This document shows positions 42,751 through 50,183 of a stretch of 64,000 bases of DNA, in pieces. Positions within the stretch are counted from its first letter, which is position 1, and each line of letters starts with the position of its first letter. The stretch is from NCBI GenBank assembly GCA_900316955.1, contig ONEX01000002.1:230064-294063 (forward strand). The letters are read 5' to 3'. The notes below the pieces were generated by a model. That model did no database searches. It worked only from the letters and a program-made list of their open reading frames with translations, and had not been told where the DNA came from. The DNA is from an uncultured Bacteroidales bacterium. Its GTDB lineage: Bacteria > Bacteroidota > Bacteroidia > Bacteroidales > UBA932. The translations under genes were made by a program, and so were the position numbers.

Positions 42751-43746
42751 CTATTTCGTGTTGGCGGCGATCAGTTCGCGGATTTCCTGCTTGGCGTCGC
42801 GCCAGCGGGGTACGTCGATCTTGGTGCCGATGACCTCGACCACCTTCGCGGCGATGATGGAGCCCACCTCGCCGCAGACGCGGAGGGGCATCCCCAGGGA
42901 GTGGGCGTACAGGAAGCCGGCGGCGTAGGTGTCGCCTGCGCCGGTGGCGTCCACGGGCGTGGCCGGCCAGGGGTCGATGAAGTGGTACTCGTCGCCGGAC
43001 TGGACCATCGACCCGGCCTTGCCCACCTTGACCACGGAGATCTTGCAGTGGCGGGCGATTTCGGCGCAGGCCTCGCGCGGCTCCAGCTTGGTGAAGGCCT
43101 TGGCTTCGGTCTCGTTCGCGAAGACGATGTCCACGTAGTTTTCCACGAGGTTGTGGAAGAAGGCGTCATTGGATTCCACGACATTGTAGGAGGCCATGTC
43201 GATGGAGATGATGCTGCCGGCGGCCTTGGCGAGCCGGACGGCCTTGGCGATGAGCTCCTGGTTCTGGACGAGGTAGCCTTCGATGTGGAAGTAGTCGTAC
43301 CCCTCGAACATCTCGGGGACGAGGTCGTCCGGACCCATCTCCAGGGTGGCGCCCATGTAGTCGGCGAAGGTGCGTTCCGCATTGGCCCCGGTGATGAAGA
43401 CCATGCAGCGGCCGCTGGACTTGGTGCCGTAGAGCATCTGCGCGCGTACGCCGTACTGCTCCATCGTGCTCTTGAAGAGGTTCCCCAGGTCGTCGTTGCC
43501 GATCTTGCCGATGTAGCCCGACGGCATCCCGAAGATGGACGTGCAGGTGACGGTATTCGCGGCCGACCCGCCGGGCACGTACTTCACGCCGTATTCCTTG
43601 AGCGCGTCCCAGATCCGGTCGCCCGTCTCCATGTCCACGTGCTGCATGCTCCCGAGCGGGAGGTGGAACCTCCGGAGGAGCGTGTCGTCCGAAAGGACGG
43701 CCAGGATGTCGGTGAGGGCGTTTCCGATGCCCAGGATGGATTTCAT
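42751..43746 (-). CDS. PfkB-family kinase (adenosine kinase / sugar kinase type)
   Basis: 331-residue cytoplasmic kinase of the ribokinase fold. Substrate-side GGSAANTV at about 59 and the C-terminal DATGAGDTYAAGFLYAHSLG with the catalytic Asp are clear. In Bacteroidetes, proteins of this length and start (KSILGIGNALTDILAVL) are usually annotated as adenosine kinase. A nucleoside substrate is therefore likely, but a sugar cannot be excluded. It leads the minus-strand operon that continues with the DUF6913-like and membrane genes. Confidence 0.85.
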   Translation of the reverse strand: MKSILGIGNALTDILAVLSDDTLLRRFHLPLGSMQHVDMETGDRIWDALKEYGVKYVPGGSAANTVTCTSIFGMPSGYIGKIGNDDLGNLFKSTMEQYGVRAQMLYGTKSSGRCMVFITGANAERTFADYMGATLEMGPDDLVPEMFEGYDYFHIEGYLVQNQELIAKAVRLAKAAGSIISIDMASYNVVESNDAFFHNLVENYVDIVFANETEAKAFTKLEPREACAEIARHCKISVVKVGKAGSMVQSGDEYHFIDPWPATPVDATGAGDTYAAGFLYAHSLGMPLRVCGEVGSIIAAKVVEVIGTKIDVPRWRDAKQEIRELIAANTK

Positions 43747-43773
43747 ACGAAGGCGGTTTTTTCCAATAACCTA

Positions 43774-43781
43774 CAAATTTA
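43774..43781 (-). promoter_or_regulatory. -7 element of the PfkB kinase operon
   Basis: TAAATTTG on the minus strand, 27 nt before the ATG. Confidence 0.5.
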
Positions 43782-43804
43782 TACATTATTTGGGGATTTT
43801 CCAT

Positions 43805-43812
43805 TAACTTTG
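43805..43812 (+). promoter_or_regulatory. -7 element for the flippase-like gene and aroE
   Basis: TAACTTTG, 8 nt before the ATG at 43821; predicted leader only a few nucleotides. Confidence 0.5.
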
Positions 43813-43820
43813 TGAGAGCA

Positions 43821-44867
43821 ATGGACAAGAAAGTGAAGAATATCCTCCAGTACGGGGGTTGGATCGCGGTTGCGGCCGCGCTTCTGTACTTTTCCTTCCG
43901 GGGCGTGAACTGGAAGGATTTCGGTGTCGCGCTACGCGAGTGCCACTGGGGATACGTCGTCCTGTCCATGGCGCTGGGCGCGGCGGCCTTCTGGCTCCGC
44001 GCGCTCCGCTGGCGGATGCAGCTGCTGCCGCTGGACACATCGACATCCCGCGTGACCACCTGGAACGCCGTCAACATCTGCACGCTCACGAACTACGTCC
44101 TCCCCCGCGTGGGCGAGATCGCCCGCTGCGGATACGTGGTCAAGCATTCCGGCCGGGACGGCGAAGGGAAGCGGCTCGTCACCTTCGACAAGGCCCTGGG
44201 CACGGTCGTGGCGGACCGCGTGTGGGACGGGCTGTCCCTCCTCGCCGTCGCCCTGCTCATCTTCGCGTTCCTGTGGAACCGGTTCGGGAGCTTCCTGACG
44301 GAAAACATCTTCCCGAGCCTCGCCGACAAGAGCCACCTCTGGTGGATCCTCGCCGTCGGCGTGCTGCTCGCGGGCGGACTCCTGTACCTGTGCTGGCGCC
44401 TCCGCGAGCACGGGGGGTTCTGGGGCAGCGTCTGGGGCTGGATCCGGGGCGGCTACGACGGCCTGGTCTCCTGCCTCCATATGCGGCACGGCTGGCTCTT
44501 CCTCCTGTACACGGTCCTGCTCTGGACCACGTACTGGCTGATGTCGGCCACCATCCTGTGGGCCCTGCAGGGCATCGACCCGGCCTCCGTCAGTCCGGAG
44601 CTCGCCGGCGCCCTCGGCAAGATCGACACGCTCGGGATGGACGACGCCCTGCTGCTGATGTTCGCCGGGGCCGTGAGCTCGCTCGTCCCCGTGCCGGGCG
44701 GGTTCGGCGCCTTCCACGGCGCCGTCGCCCTCACGCTCTCGAGCGTGTACGGCGTCCCCTTCGCGGCCGGCCTCATCTTCGCCACGCTCTCGCACGAGTC
44801 CCAGGTCCTCACCGGCATCCTCTGCGGAGCGGAATCCTACATCCACGAAACCTTCTTCCGCCGATGA
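43821..44867 (+). CDS. Lysylphosphatidylglycerol synthase transmembrane-domain (flippase-like) protein
   Basis: 348-residue inner-membrane protein with about seven or eight helices, family COG0392/UPF0104. Motifs include GVNWKDFGVAL near the start, NYVLPRVGEIARCGYVVKHS and the C-terminal PVPGGFGAFHGAVALTL. It matches the membrane domain of MprF without its synthase domain. Such proteins are thought to move lipids or polyprenyl-linked compounds, but the substrate here is unknown. ATG 43821 replaces an upstream GTG that lies inside the promoter. It overlaps aroE by 4 nt (ATGA). Confidence 0.82.
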   Translation: MDKKVKNILQYGGWIAVAAALLYFSFRGVNWKDFGVALRECHWGYVVLSMALGAAAFWLRALRWRMQLLPLDTSTSRVTTWNAVNICTLTNYVLPRVGEIARCGYVVKHSGRDGEGKRLVTFDKALGTVVADRVWDGLSLLAVALLIFAFLWNRFGSFLTENIFPSLADKSHLWWILAVGVLLAGGLLYLCWRLREHGGFWGSVWGWIRGGYDGLVSCLHMRHGWLFLLYTVLLWTTYWLMSATILWALQGIDPASVSPELAGALGKIDTLGMDDALLLMFAGAVSSLVPVPGGFGAFHGAVALTLSSVYGVPFAAGLIFATLSHESQVLTGILCGAESYIHETFFRR

Positions 44868-45826
44868 AACGGTTTGGATTAATCGGGCACCCCGTCGCGG
44901 GCTCGTTCAGCCCCAAACTCTTCGAGGCGGCCTATGGGGGCCGCTATCCGTACGACCTGATCGAAGGCGCCGAGTTCGGCGCCTCGTGGCAGCGCTTCCT
45001 GGACGAGTACGACGGCATCAACATCACGGCGCCCTTCAAGCAGGACGCCTACCGCGCCGTGGACGCGCTGTCTGACGACGCGCGCCTCTGCGGCGCCGTA
45101 AACCTCGCCGTCAAGACCCCCGCCGGCATCGTCGGCTACAACACCGACGTCGCCGGCGTCGTCCTCGCCGTGCGCGAGGCGCTCGCCGCGCGCGAGGCCT
45201 CCGGCCCCCAGCCCGTCATTCCCGGCTCTCCTGACGCCCAACCCGCGATTCCCGGCGCGACCGGGAATCGCCTCAAAGAGGCGCTCGTCGTCGGGTGCGG
45301 CGGCGCCGGCCGCGCCGCGGCGGTAGCCGCGCTGCGCCTCGGCTGCCGTGTCACCCTCGCCAACCGCACCCCCTCCCGCGCCGCCGACCTCGCCGCCGAC
45401 CTCAACGCCCGCCTCTCCCCCATCGCCACGGCCACATCCATCGGCACCACCCCTATCGGCACGGCCACATCCATCGGCTCACCCCTCGGCACCACCCCCG
45501 TCGACACCACCCCTGTCGGCACGTCCGGAACCGAGCCGGCCAGCGCTGCAGGAAGCCTGCCCGTCTGCACCTGGGTGCCCGTCAAGAACCTCGACACCCT
45601 CTCCCCCGACCTCGTGATCTATACGGTGCCCGGTCCTATGGACGGTTTCCCGGAATTCCCGGAGGCGATCGTCCTGGAAGCGAACTACCGCACACCGTGC
45701 CTGAAGGGGTGCGGACGGACCTATATTTCCGGCCTCCGATGGCTCCTTTTCCAGGCCGTCGCAGGGTATGAGATTTTTACGGGAGAAACCCCGGACGCCG
45801 ATGCGATGTTCCGGATTTTTTGCTAA
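44864..45826 (+). CDS. aroE: Shikimate dehydrogenase with two repeat-derived insertions
   Basis: Reduces 3-dehydroshikimate to shikimate in aromatic amino acid synthesis. The 320-residue product is longer than the roughly 250 residues usual in Bacteroides. Core motifs are intact: PVAGSFSPKL at 10-19, Lys59 in TAPFKQD, Asp95 in GYNTDVAG, the nucleotide loop GCGGAGRAA at 145-153 and NRT at 167-169. Extra segments lie at 111-136 (QPVIPGSPDAQPAIPG, from a palindromic repeat) and at about 186-231 (Thr/Gly/Pro/Ser-rich, from a tandem repeat). Both sit in loops of the nucleotide-binding half. ATG 44864 overlaps the upstream stop. Confidence 0.92.
   Translation: MKRFGLIGHPVAGSFSPKLFEAAYGGRYPYDLIEGAEFGASWQRFLDEYDGINITAPFKQDAYRAVDALSDDARLCGAVNLAVKTPAGIVGYNTDVAGVVLAVREALAAREASGPQPVIPGSPDAQPAIPGATGNRLKEALVVGCGGAGRAAAVAALRLGCRVTLANRTPSRAADLAADLNARLSPIATATSIGTTPIGTATSIGSPLGTTPVDTTPVGTSGTEPASAAGSLPVCTWVPVKNLDTLSPDLVIYTVPGPMDGFPEFPEAIVLEANYRTPCLKGCGRTYISGLRWLLFQAVAGYEIFTGETPDADAMFRIFC
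45215..45271. repeat. Palindromic repeat in frame inside aroE
   Basis: A half copy starting GTCATTCCCGG at 45215 and a full palindrome with 11-bp arms GCGATTCCCGG (45245-45255) and CCGGGAATCGC (45261-45271). Confidence 0.75.
45419..45556. repeat. Imperfect tandem repeat in frame inside aroE
   Basis: Repeated units built on ATCGGCACCACCCC and ATCGGCACGGCCACATCC. ACGGCCACATCCATCGGC occurs twice, 34 nt apart. It encodes a low-complexity TSIGTTPIGT-like stretch. A related TCGGCAC..GGCCA pattern lies before the RAYT gene at 46703-46764. Confidence 0.7.
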
Positions 45827-45847
45827 CTTAGGGGTGTAAAATATTTG
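45819..45847 (+). promoter_or_regulatory. ssb promoter overlapping the aroE stop
   Basis: TTTG at 45819-45822, 17-nt spacer, AATATTTG (one mismatch to TAnnTTTG) at 45840-45847, 4 nt before the ssb ATG. The -33 lies inside the last aroE codons. Confidence 0.5.
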
Positions 45848-45851
45848 TATT

Positions 45852-46511
45852 ATGGCACTCAACAAAGTCATGCTGATCGGTAACGTTGGAAACGACCCCG
45901 AAATCCGTTACCTTGATTCCAATCCCCAGAGCCCCCAGGGCAATGCCAAAGTGGCATCCTTCCGTCTTGCCACCACCGAACGCTACCGCGACCGCAACGG
46001 CGAAACCCGCGAGAACACCGAATGGCACTCGATCGTCGCCTGGCGCAGCAACGCGGACCTCGTGGAAAAGTTCGTCCACAAGGGCAGCCAGATCTTCATC
46101 GAAGGAAAACTCCGTACCCGTCAATGGACGGACCAGACCGGCAACAAGCGCTTCACCACCGAAGTCCAGGCCGACAACATCCAGCTCCTGGGCAAGCGCC
46201 CCGACGCCCCCCAGGGCGGCCAGCCCGGCTACCAAGGCTCCGCCGCCCCCGCCGGCTATCAAGGCCAGGGACAGAACGGCTACCAGTCCGGTTATCAGGG
46301 CCAGCAGGGCGCAGGCTCCCCCACCGGCTACCAGGGCCAGGGCGCCCAGGGCGGTTACGCCCCCATGGGCCCCGCCCCCCAACCCGCCGCTCCCGCCTAC
46401 GCCCCCCAGCCCGCGCAACCTGCTACCGGACCTGCCGCCAGCCCCTCCTATCCGGCCCCCGGCGCCGCCCCCGTCCCCTCCGACGCCCCCGACGACGACC
46501 TGCCCTTCTAG
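45852..46511 (+). CDS. ssb: Single-stranded DNA-binding protein
   Basis: Coats single-stranded DNA in replication and repair. The 219-residue product has an OB-fold domain at about 1-115 (MALNKVMLIGNVGNDPEIRY, WHSIVAWRSNADLVEKFVHK). A long Gly/Gln/Tyr/Pro-rich linker with repeated GYQGQ-like units follows, then the conserved acidic tip DDDLPF that recruits partner proteins. It is longer than E. coli SSB because of the linker. It is monocistronic, with its own promoter and a very strong terminator. Confidence 0.96.
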   Translation: MALNKVMLIGNVGNDPEIRYLDSNPQSPQGNAKVASFRLATTERYRDRNGETRENTEWHSIVAWRSNADLVEKFVHKGSQIFIEGKLRTRQWTDQTGNKRFTTEVQADNIQLLGKRPDAPQGGQPGYQGSAAPAGYQGQGQNGYQSGYQGQQGAGSPTGYQGQGAQGGYAPMGPAPQPAAPAYAPQPAQPATGPAASPSYPAPGAAPVPSDAPDDDLPF

Positions 46512-46541
46512 GCCCCGCTCACACACGGAATTCCGCCCCCC

Positions 46542-46583
46542 AAAAAGGAAGCCTGCCGATTTCCCCCGGCAGGCTTCCTTTTT
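46542..46583 (+). terminator. Intrinsic terminator after ssb
   Basis: Perfect 17-bp arms (46542-46558 and 46567-46583), AAAAAGGAAG..CTTCCTTTTT, 8-nt loop, with the A/T ends making it active on either strand. Confidence 0.9.
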
Positions 46584-46613
46584 GCGTCCCACATTCCCCC
46601 CGAAATGCACACC

Positions 46614-46702
46614 GTCGATGGTGGTCCACGCCCTGGACCACCATCGGCGTTTTACCCCCTTTTTCGCCGATGGTGTCCCGCTCAATGGACCACCATCAGC
46701 AC
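46614..46702. repeat. Left REP doublet flanking the RAYT gene
   Basis: 89-bp unit of two palindromes. The first has arms CGATGGTGGTCCA and TGGACCACCATCG with a 5-nt loop; the second is an imperfect copy (GATGGTGTCC..GGACCACCATC). It matches the right copy at 47779-47867 at all but about six positions, in the same orientation. Confidence 0.85.
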
Positions 46703-46764
46703 TCGGTCGGCATCTCGGTCGGCACTCGGCCAGCACCCCGGTCGGCACCCGGCCAGCGCCGGGG
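46703..46764. repeat. Short tandem repeat between REP doublet and RAYT
   Basis: Two to three units of a roughly 22-nt motif CGGTCGGCAC.CGGCCAGC. The rest of the 382-bp gap (46512-46893) holds the ssb terminator, the REP doublet and about 130 bp of RAYT upstream sequence with a near-promoter TATCTTCG at 46819. Confidence 0.55.
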
Positions 46765-46893
46765 CTCGTCCGCTGCGAAAAATCTTCAGAAAAGCTTCCG
46801 TTTTCTGGACAAAAGCGCTATCTTCGTGCTTGTCGATGGACCGGCATCGACAGATTCTGAATTGTTTGTGAGATTTGTGTTCTGGAGGTTCGT

Positions 46894-47754
46894 ATGGAAT
46901 TCTGGTTTGTCACTACAGATCATTTGACGAAAAAGATCTGGTTCCGGGATGAGGAAGACTTCAAGATGGGGATGAATTTGGTCGCGGTGCTCGCGGTCGC
47001 GCTGGACGTGGACGTGCTCTCGTTCATCCTGATGTCCAACCATGTCCATTTCGTCTTGTGCTGTTCAAAAGCGAAAGCGCATCAGTTTATCAAGGAATTC
47101 AAAAAGCGCCATTCGCAGTATATGAACAAGAAGTATGGCGTCAAGGAACTGCTGCGAAGGGTCCACGTGCAGATCGATCCTGTCAGCGGCGCGGACGAAT
47201 CCCTGGAATGGGTCATCGCCTACACGAACATGAACAGTGTCGCGGCCGGCATCTGTCTGGCCCCGACCGGCTACCCTTGGGGGACCGGGGACACCTTCTT
47301 CAAGGCCAAGCCGGCAAAAGGCCGGCGGATCGGAACCTATTCCGACCGTGCCCGGGTTGCGCTGCTCCACAGCACCCAGCCCATGCCTCCCCATCTGCTC
47401 GTCGGGGATGACGGCTACATCCTTCCCGACTCGTATGTCGACGTCGAGAAGGTCCAAAACCTCTATCATACTCCCAAGCGGATGAACTATTTCCTGGTGA
47501 ATTCTTCCAAGGCGAAACGGCGTCTGGACGCCAAGGACAACGCGCCCAATTTCCGCGACCAGGTCATCCTTCCCGCCATCGGAGACCTGTGCCAATCCCT
47601 GTTCCAGAAATCGTCCCTGGAAGCGTTGACCCAGGACGAGCTGGCCGAGCTCCTCAAGCAGCTCCGCTACCGTTTCTCCTCCCATGCCAACCAGCTCGCG
47701 CGGGTGACGGGAATCCCCTATCAGAAAGTGGTTGATCTGCTGGACAAGGTCTGA
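46894..47754 (+). CDS. REP-associated tyrosine transposase (RAYT, IS200/Y1 family)
   Basis: 286-residue HUH single-strand transposase. The metal-binding motif is His50-Val-His52 in MSNHVHFVL and the likely nucleophile is Tyr110 in WVIAYTNMNSVAAG. A C-terminal helix-turn-helix-like region (about 250-286, ELLKQLRYRFSSHANQLARV) is an extension typical of the Bacteroidales versions. Family members act on palindromic REP sequences like the doublets on both sides. It has a GGAGG Shine-Dalgarno at 46884-46888, rare among the genes in this window, which hints at a separate origin. The frame is intact, so it may be functional. Confidence 0.88.
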   Translation: MEFWFVTTDHLTKKIWFRDEEDFKMGMNLVAVLAVALDVDVLSFILMSNHVHFVLCCSKAKAHQFIKEFKKRHSQYMNKKYGVKELLRRVHVQIDPVSGADESLEWVIAYTNMNSVAAGICLAPTGYPWGTGDTFFKAKPAKGRRIGTYSDRARVALLHSTQPMPPHLLVGDDGYILPDSYVDVEKVQNLYHTPKRMNYFLVNSSKAKRRLDAKDNAPNFRDQVILPAIGDLCQSLFQKSSLEALTQDELAELLKQLRYRFSSHANQLARVTGIPYQKVVDLLDKV

Positions 47755-47778
47755 CAAGGGCCGATGGCGCCTTTAACT

Positions 47779-47867
47779 GTCGATGGTGGTCCATGCACTG
47801 GACCACCATCGGCATTTTACCCCCTTTTTCGCTTATGGTGTCCCGCTCAATGGACCACCATCGGCAC
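47779..47867. repeat. Right REP doublet flanking the RAYT gene
   Basis: Second copy of the 89-bp two-palindrome unit. It ends 6 nt before the stop codon of the minus-strand xth gene. Confidence 0.85.
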
Positions 47868-47872
47868 GCAAC

Positions 47873-48616
47873 CTACCCCAGGACAAGCTCCACGGGGCAG
47901 TGGTCGGAGCCGGTGATTTCGTCGTGGATGGCGGTGGTGAGGATGCGGGGGCGGAGGGCCTCCGAGACGACGAAGTAGTCGATGCGCCAGCCGGCGTTGT
48001 TGGCGCGGGCGTTGAAGCGGTAGGACCACCAGGAGTACTTGACCTCGCCGGGGTGCTGGAAGCGCCAGGTGTCGATGTAGCCAGCGGCCAGCAGGGCGCT
48101 GAACTTCGCGCGCTCTTCGTCGGTGAAACCGGCGTTGCGGCGGTTCGAGGCGGGGTTTTTCAGGTCGATTTCCTCGTGCGCGACGTTCAGGTCGCCGCAC
48201 AGGATGACGGGCTTCGGGAGGGCGCCGAGGTAGGCGCGCATGTCGTCCTCCCAGCGCATGCGGTAGTCGAGCCGCCGGAGGCCGTCCTGGGAGTTGGGGA
48301 CGTAGGCGCACACCAGGAAGAAGTCCGGGTACTCGAGCGTGATCGCGCGGCCCTCGTGGTCGTGTTCGTCAATGCCGATGCCGTACCGCACGGACAGCGG
48401 TTCGTGCTTGGTATAGATCGCGGTGCCGGAGTAGCCCTTCTTCTCGGCGTAGTTCCAGTAGGAAAGGTAGCCCGGGAATTCCAGGTCGATCTGCCCGGCC
48501 TGCAGCTTGGTCTCCTGCAGGCAGAAAAAGTCGGCGTCCAGGTCCACGAACACGTCGGCGAACCCTTTCCCCGCCACGGCCCGGAGGCCGTTCACGTTCC
48601 AGGAAATGAACTTCAT
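47873..48616 (-). CDS. xth: Exodeoxyribonuclease III / AP endonuclease
   Basis: Cuts DNA at abasic sites and trims 3' ends during base-excision repair. The 247-residue product has the full EEP nuclease fold: MKFISWNVNGLRA at the start, the metal-binding Glu in LQETKLQAGQ, GDLNVAHEEIDL, and the C-terminal GSDHCPVEL with the catalytic Asp-His. Length is normal for the family. It lies 12 nt after cysS, so the two are probably co-transcribed. Confidence 0.95.
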   Translation of the reverse strand: MKFISWNVNGLRAVAGKGFADVFVDLDADFFCLQETKLQAGQIDLEFPGYLSYWNYAEKKGYSGTAIYTKHEPLSVRYGIGIDEHDHEGRAITLEYPDFFLVCAYVPNSQDGLRRLDYRMRWEDDMRAYLGALPKPVILCGDLNVAHEEIDLKNPASNRRNAGFTDEERAKFSALLAAGYIDTWRFQHPGEVKYSWWSYRFNARANNAGWRIDYFVVSEALRPRILTTAIHDEITGSDHCPVELVLG

Positions 48617-48628
48617 AGGATGACAGGA

Positions 48629-50131
48629 TCAGTCAAGCGTCCAGGTGGCGCCGTCCTTGGTGTCCTTGACGGTGATGCCGAAGGAGGCGAGGAGGTCGCG
48701 GATGCGGTCGGATTCGGCCCAGTTCTTTTCCGCGCGGGCCTTGCGGCGGTCCTCCAGGACGATGTCCATGACGCCTTCCAGGGCCTTCTCGGCCTTGCCG
48801 GAGCCGCCGGCGGCCTCTTCGTCGCGGAGGCCCAGGACGCCGTACACGATGTCGTCGAAGAGCTTCCGGAGGGCGGCCTTGTCGGCCTCCGGCAGCTTTC
48901 CGCCGTTCACCAGCTTCACGGCCTCGAACAGGTGCGCGATGGCGATGGGGGTGTTCAGGTCGTCGCAGAGGGCGTCATAGACGTTCTCGACGAGGGCGGC
49001 GACAGGGGCAGAAGGAGATTCCTTCGCTTCGCTCGGAATGACAGAAGGAGCTCCGCTCGAAATGACACCCTCCCCGGCTCCCAGCTCCCGGCCGGCCTGC
49101 ATCAGGCGCTTGTAGCCCTTTTCGGCGGCGGCGAGGGCTTCGTTGGAGAAGTCCAGGGTGCTGCGGTAGTGGGCCTGGAGGATGAAGAAGCGGATGGTCA
49201 TCGGGCTGTAGGCGCGGTCCAGCTTGGGGTGGTTGCCGCTGAACAGCTCGGGCAGGGTGATGAAGTTCCCGAGGGACTTGCCCATCTTCTGCCCGTTGAT
49301 GGTGATCATGTTGTTATGGACCCAGTAATGCACGCCCTGGGTGCCGCGGGAGGCCTGGTTCTGTGCAATCTCGCACTCGTGGTGCGGGAACATCAGGTCC
49401 ATGCCGCCGCCGTGGATGTCGAACTCCTTGCCGAGGTACTTCTCCCCCATCACCGAGCACTCGAGGTGCCAGCCCGGGAAGCCTTCGCCCCACGGGGAAG
49501 GCCAGCGCATAATGTGCTCCGGTTCGGCCTTCTTCCAGATGGCGAAGTCGTACGGGGCGCGCTTGTCGGACTGGCCGTCCAGGGTGCGCGTCCCTTCCAG
49601 GGTCGCCTCCAGGGTCCGGCCCGACAGCACGCCGTAGCCGAAATCCCGGTTGTACTTCTCCACGTCGAAATAGACCGACCCGTTGGACTCGTAGGCGTAG
49701 CCCGCCGCGAGGATCTTCTTCACGGTCTCGATCTGCTCGATGATATGGCCGGAGGCGCGCGGCTCGATGGACGGGGACTGCACGTTCAGCAGGCGCATGG
49801 CCTCGTGGTAGCGCTCCGTATAGGTCTGGACCACCTCCATGGGCTCCAGGTCCTCGAGCTTCGCCTTCTTCGCGATCTTGTCTTCGCCCTCGTCCGCATC
49901 GTGCTCCAGATGGCCCACGTCGGTGATGTTCCGCACGTAGCGGACCTTGTAGCCCAGGTGTTTGAGAAGCCGGAACAGGACGTCGTAGGTCACGCCCGGG
50001 CGGGCGTGCCCGAGGTGCGCGTCCCCATAGACGGTCGGGCCGCAGACATACATGCCCACGTGGCCCGGATGGATGGGCACGAAGAGCTCCTTGCGGCGCG
50101 TCAGGGTATTGGTCAGAAAGAGATTACGCAT
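48629..50131 (-). CDS. cysS: Cysteinyl-tRNA synthetase with a repeat-derived insertion
   Basis: Charges tRNA(Cys). The 500-residue class I enzyme has HLGH at 39-42 and KMGKS at 282-286. The zinc ligands include Cys30, the Cys of WHLECSV and the His-Glu of FPHHECE. Residues about 356-373 ([14 protein letters not shown]) are encoded by a palindromic repeat inserted in frame between the catalytic core and the helical anticodon-binding domain. The ATG at 50131 directly follows the T run of a terminator hairpin, so either the leader is absent or expression depends on read-through. Confidence 0.95.
   Translation of the reverse strand: MRNLFLTNTLTRRKELFVPIHPGHVGMYVCGPTVYGDAHLGHARPGVTYDVLFRLLKHLGYKVRYVRNITDVGHLEHDADEGEDKIAKKAKLEDLEPMEVVQTYTERYHEAMRLLNVQSPSIEPRASGHIIEQIETVKKILAAGYAYESNGSVYFDVEKYNRDFGYGVLSGRTLEATLEGTRTLDGQSDKRAPYDFAIWKKAEPEHIMRWPSPWGEGFPGWHLECSVMGEKYLGKEFDIHGGGMDLMFPHHECEIAQNQASRGTQGVHYWVHNNMITINGQKMGKSLGNFITLPELFSGNHPKLDRAYSPMTIRFFILQAHYRSTLDFSNEALAAAEKGYKRLMQAGRELGAGEGVISSGAPSVIPSEAKESPSAPVAALVENVYDALCDDLNTPIAIAHLFEAVKLVNGGKLPEADKAALRKLFDDIVYGVLGLRDEEAAGGSGKAEKALEGVMDIVLEDRRKARAEKNWAESDRIRDLLASFGITVKDTKDGATWTLD
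49015..49067. repeat. Palindromic repeat, family D, in frame inside cysS
   Basis: A full unit AGATTCCTTCGC..TCGGAATGACA (49016-49043) and a shortened second one (49045-49067). The pattern of arms and the closing GAATGAC matches the intergenic repeats of the window. Confidence 0.65.
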
Positions 50132-50162
50132 AAAAAAAAGCAGTCTGTAAATCCAGACTGCT
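50132..50162 (-). terminator. Intrinsic terminator between the unknown lipoprotein gene and cysS
   Basis: On the minus strand AGCAGTCTG, 6-nt loop, CAGACTGCT and then eight T, ending exactly at the cysS ATG. Confidence 0.8.
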
Positions 50163-50183
50163 AATATACGATTTTATTTGCAA

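Larger units (their letters stand above)
46614..47867 (+). mobile_element. REP-flanked transposase unit (REPtron-like)
   Basis: A RAYT-type Y1 transposase gene between two nearly identical 89-bp direct repeats, each a doublet of palindromes. It lies between ssb and xth, both with their own signals, so the unit looks inserted into an intergenic space. Confidence 0.7.

Noticed and set aside
45828-46748. Open frame on the minus strand covering ssb and its downstream gap
   Set aside because: It runs through the ssb terminator and a REP doublet, opposite a certain gene. Gly-rich translation reflects the ssb linker read backwards.
48629-49010. Possible frameshift near the cysS C terminus
   Set aside because: The frame continues without a stop to a normal C-terminal domain ending in [14 protein letters not shown].
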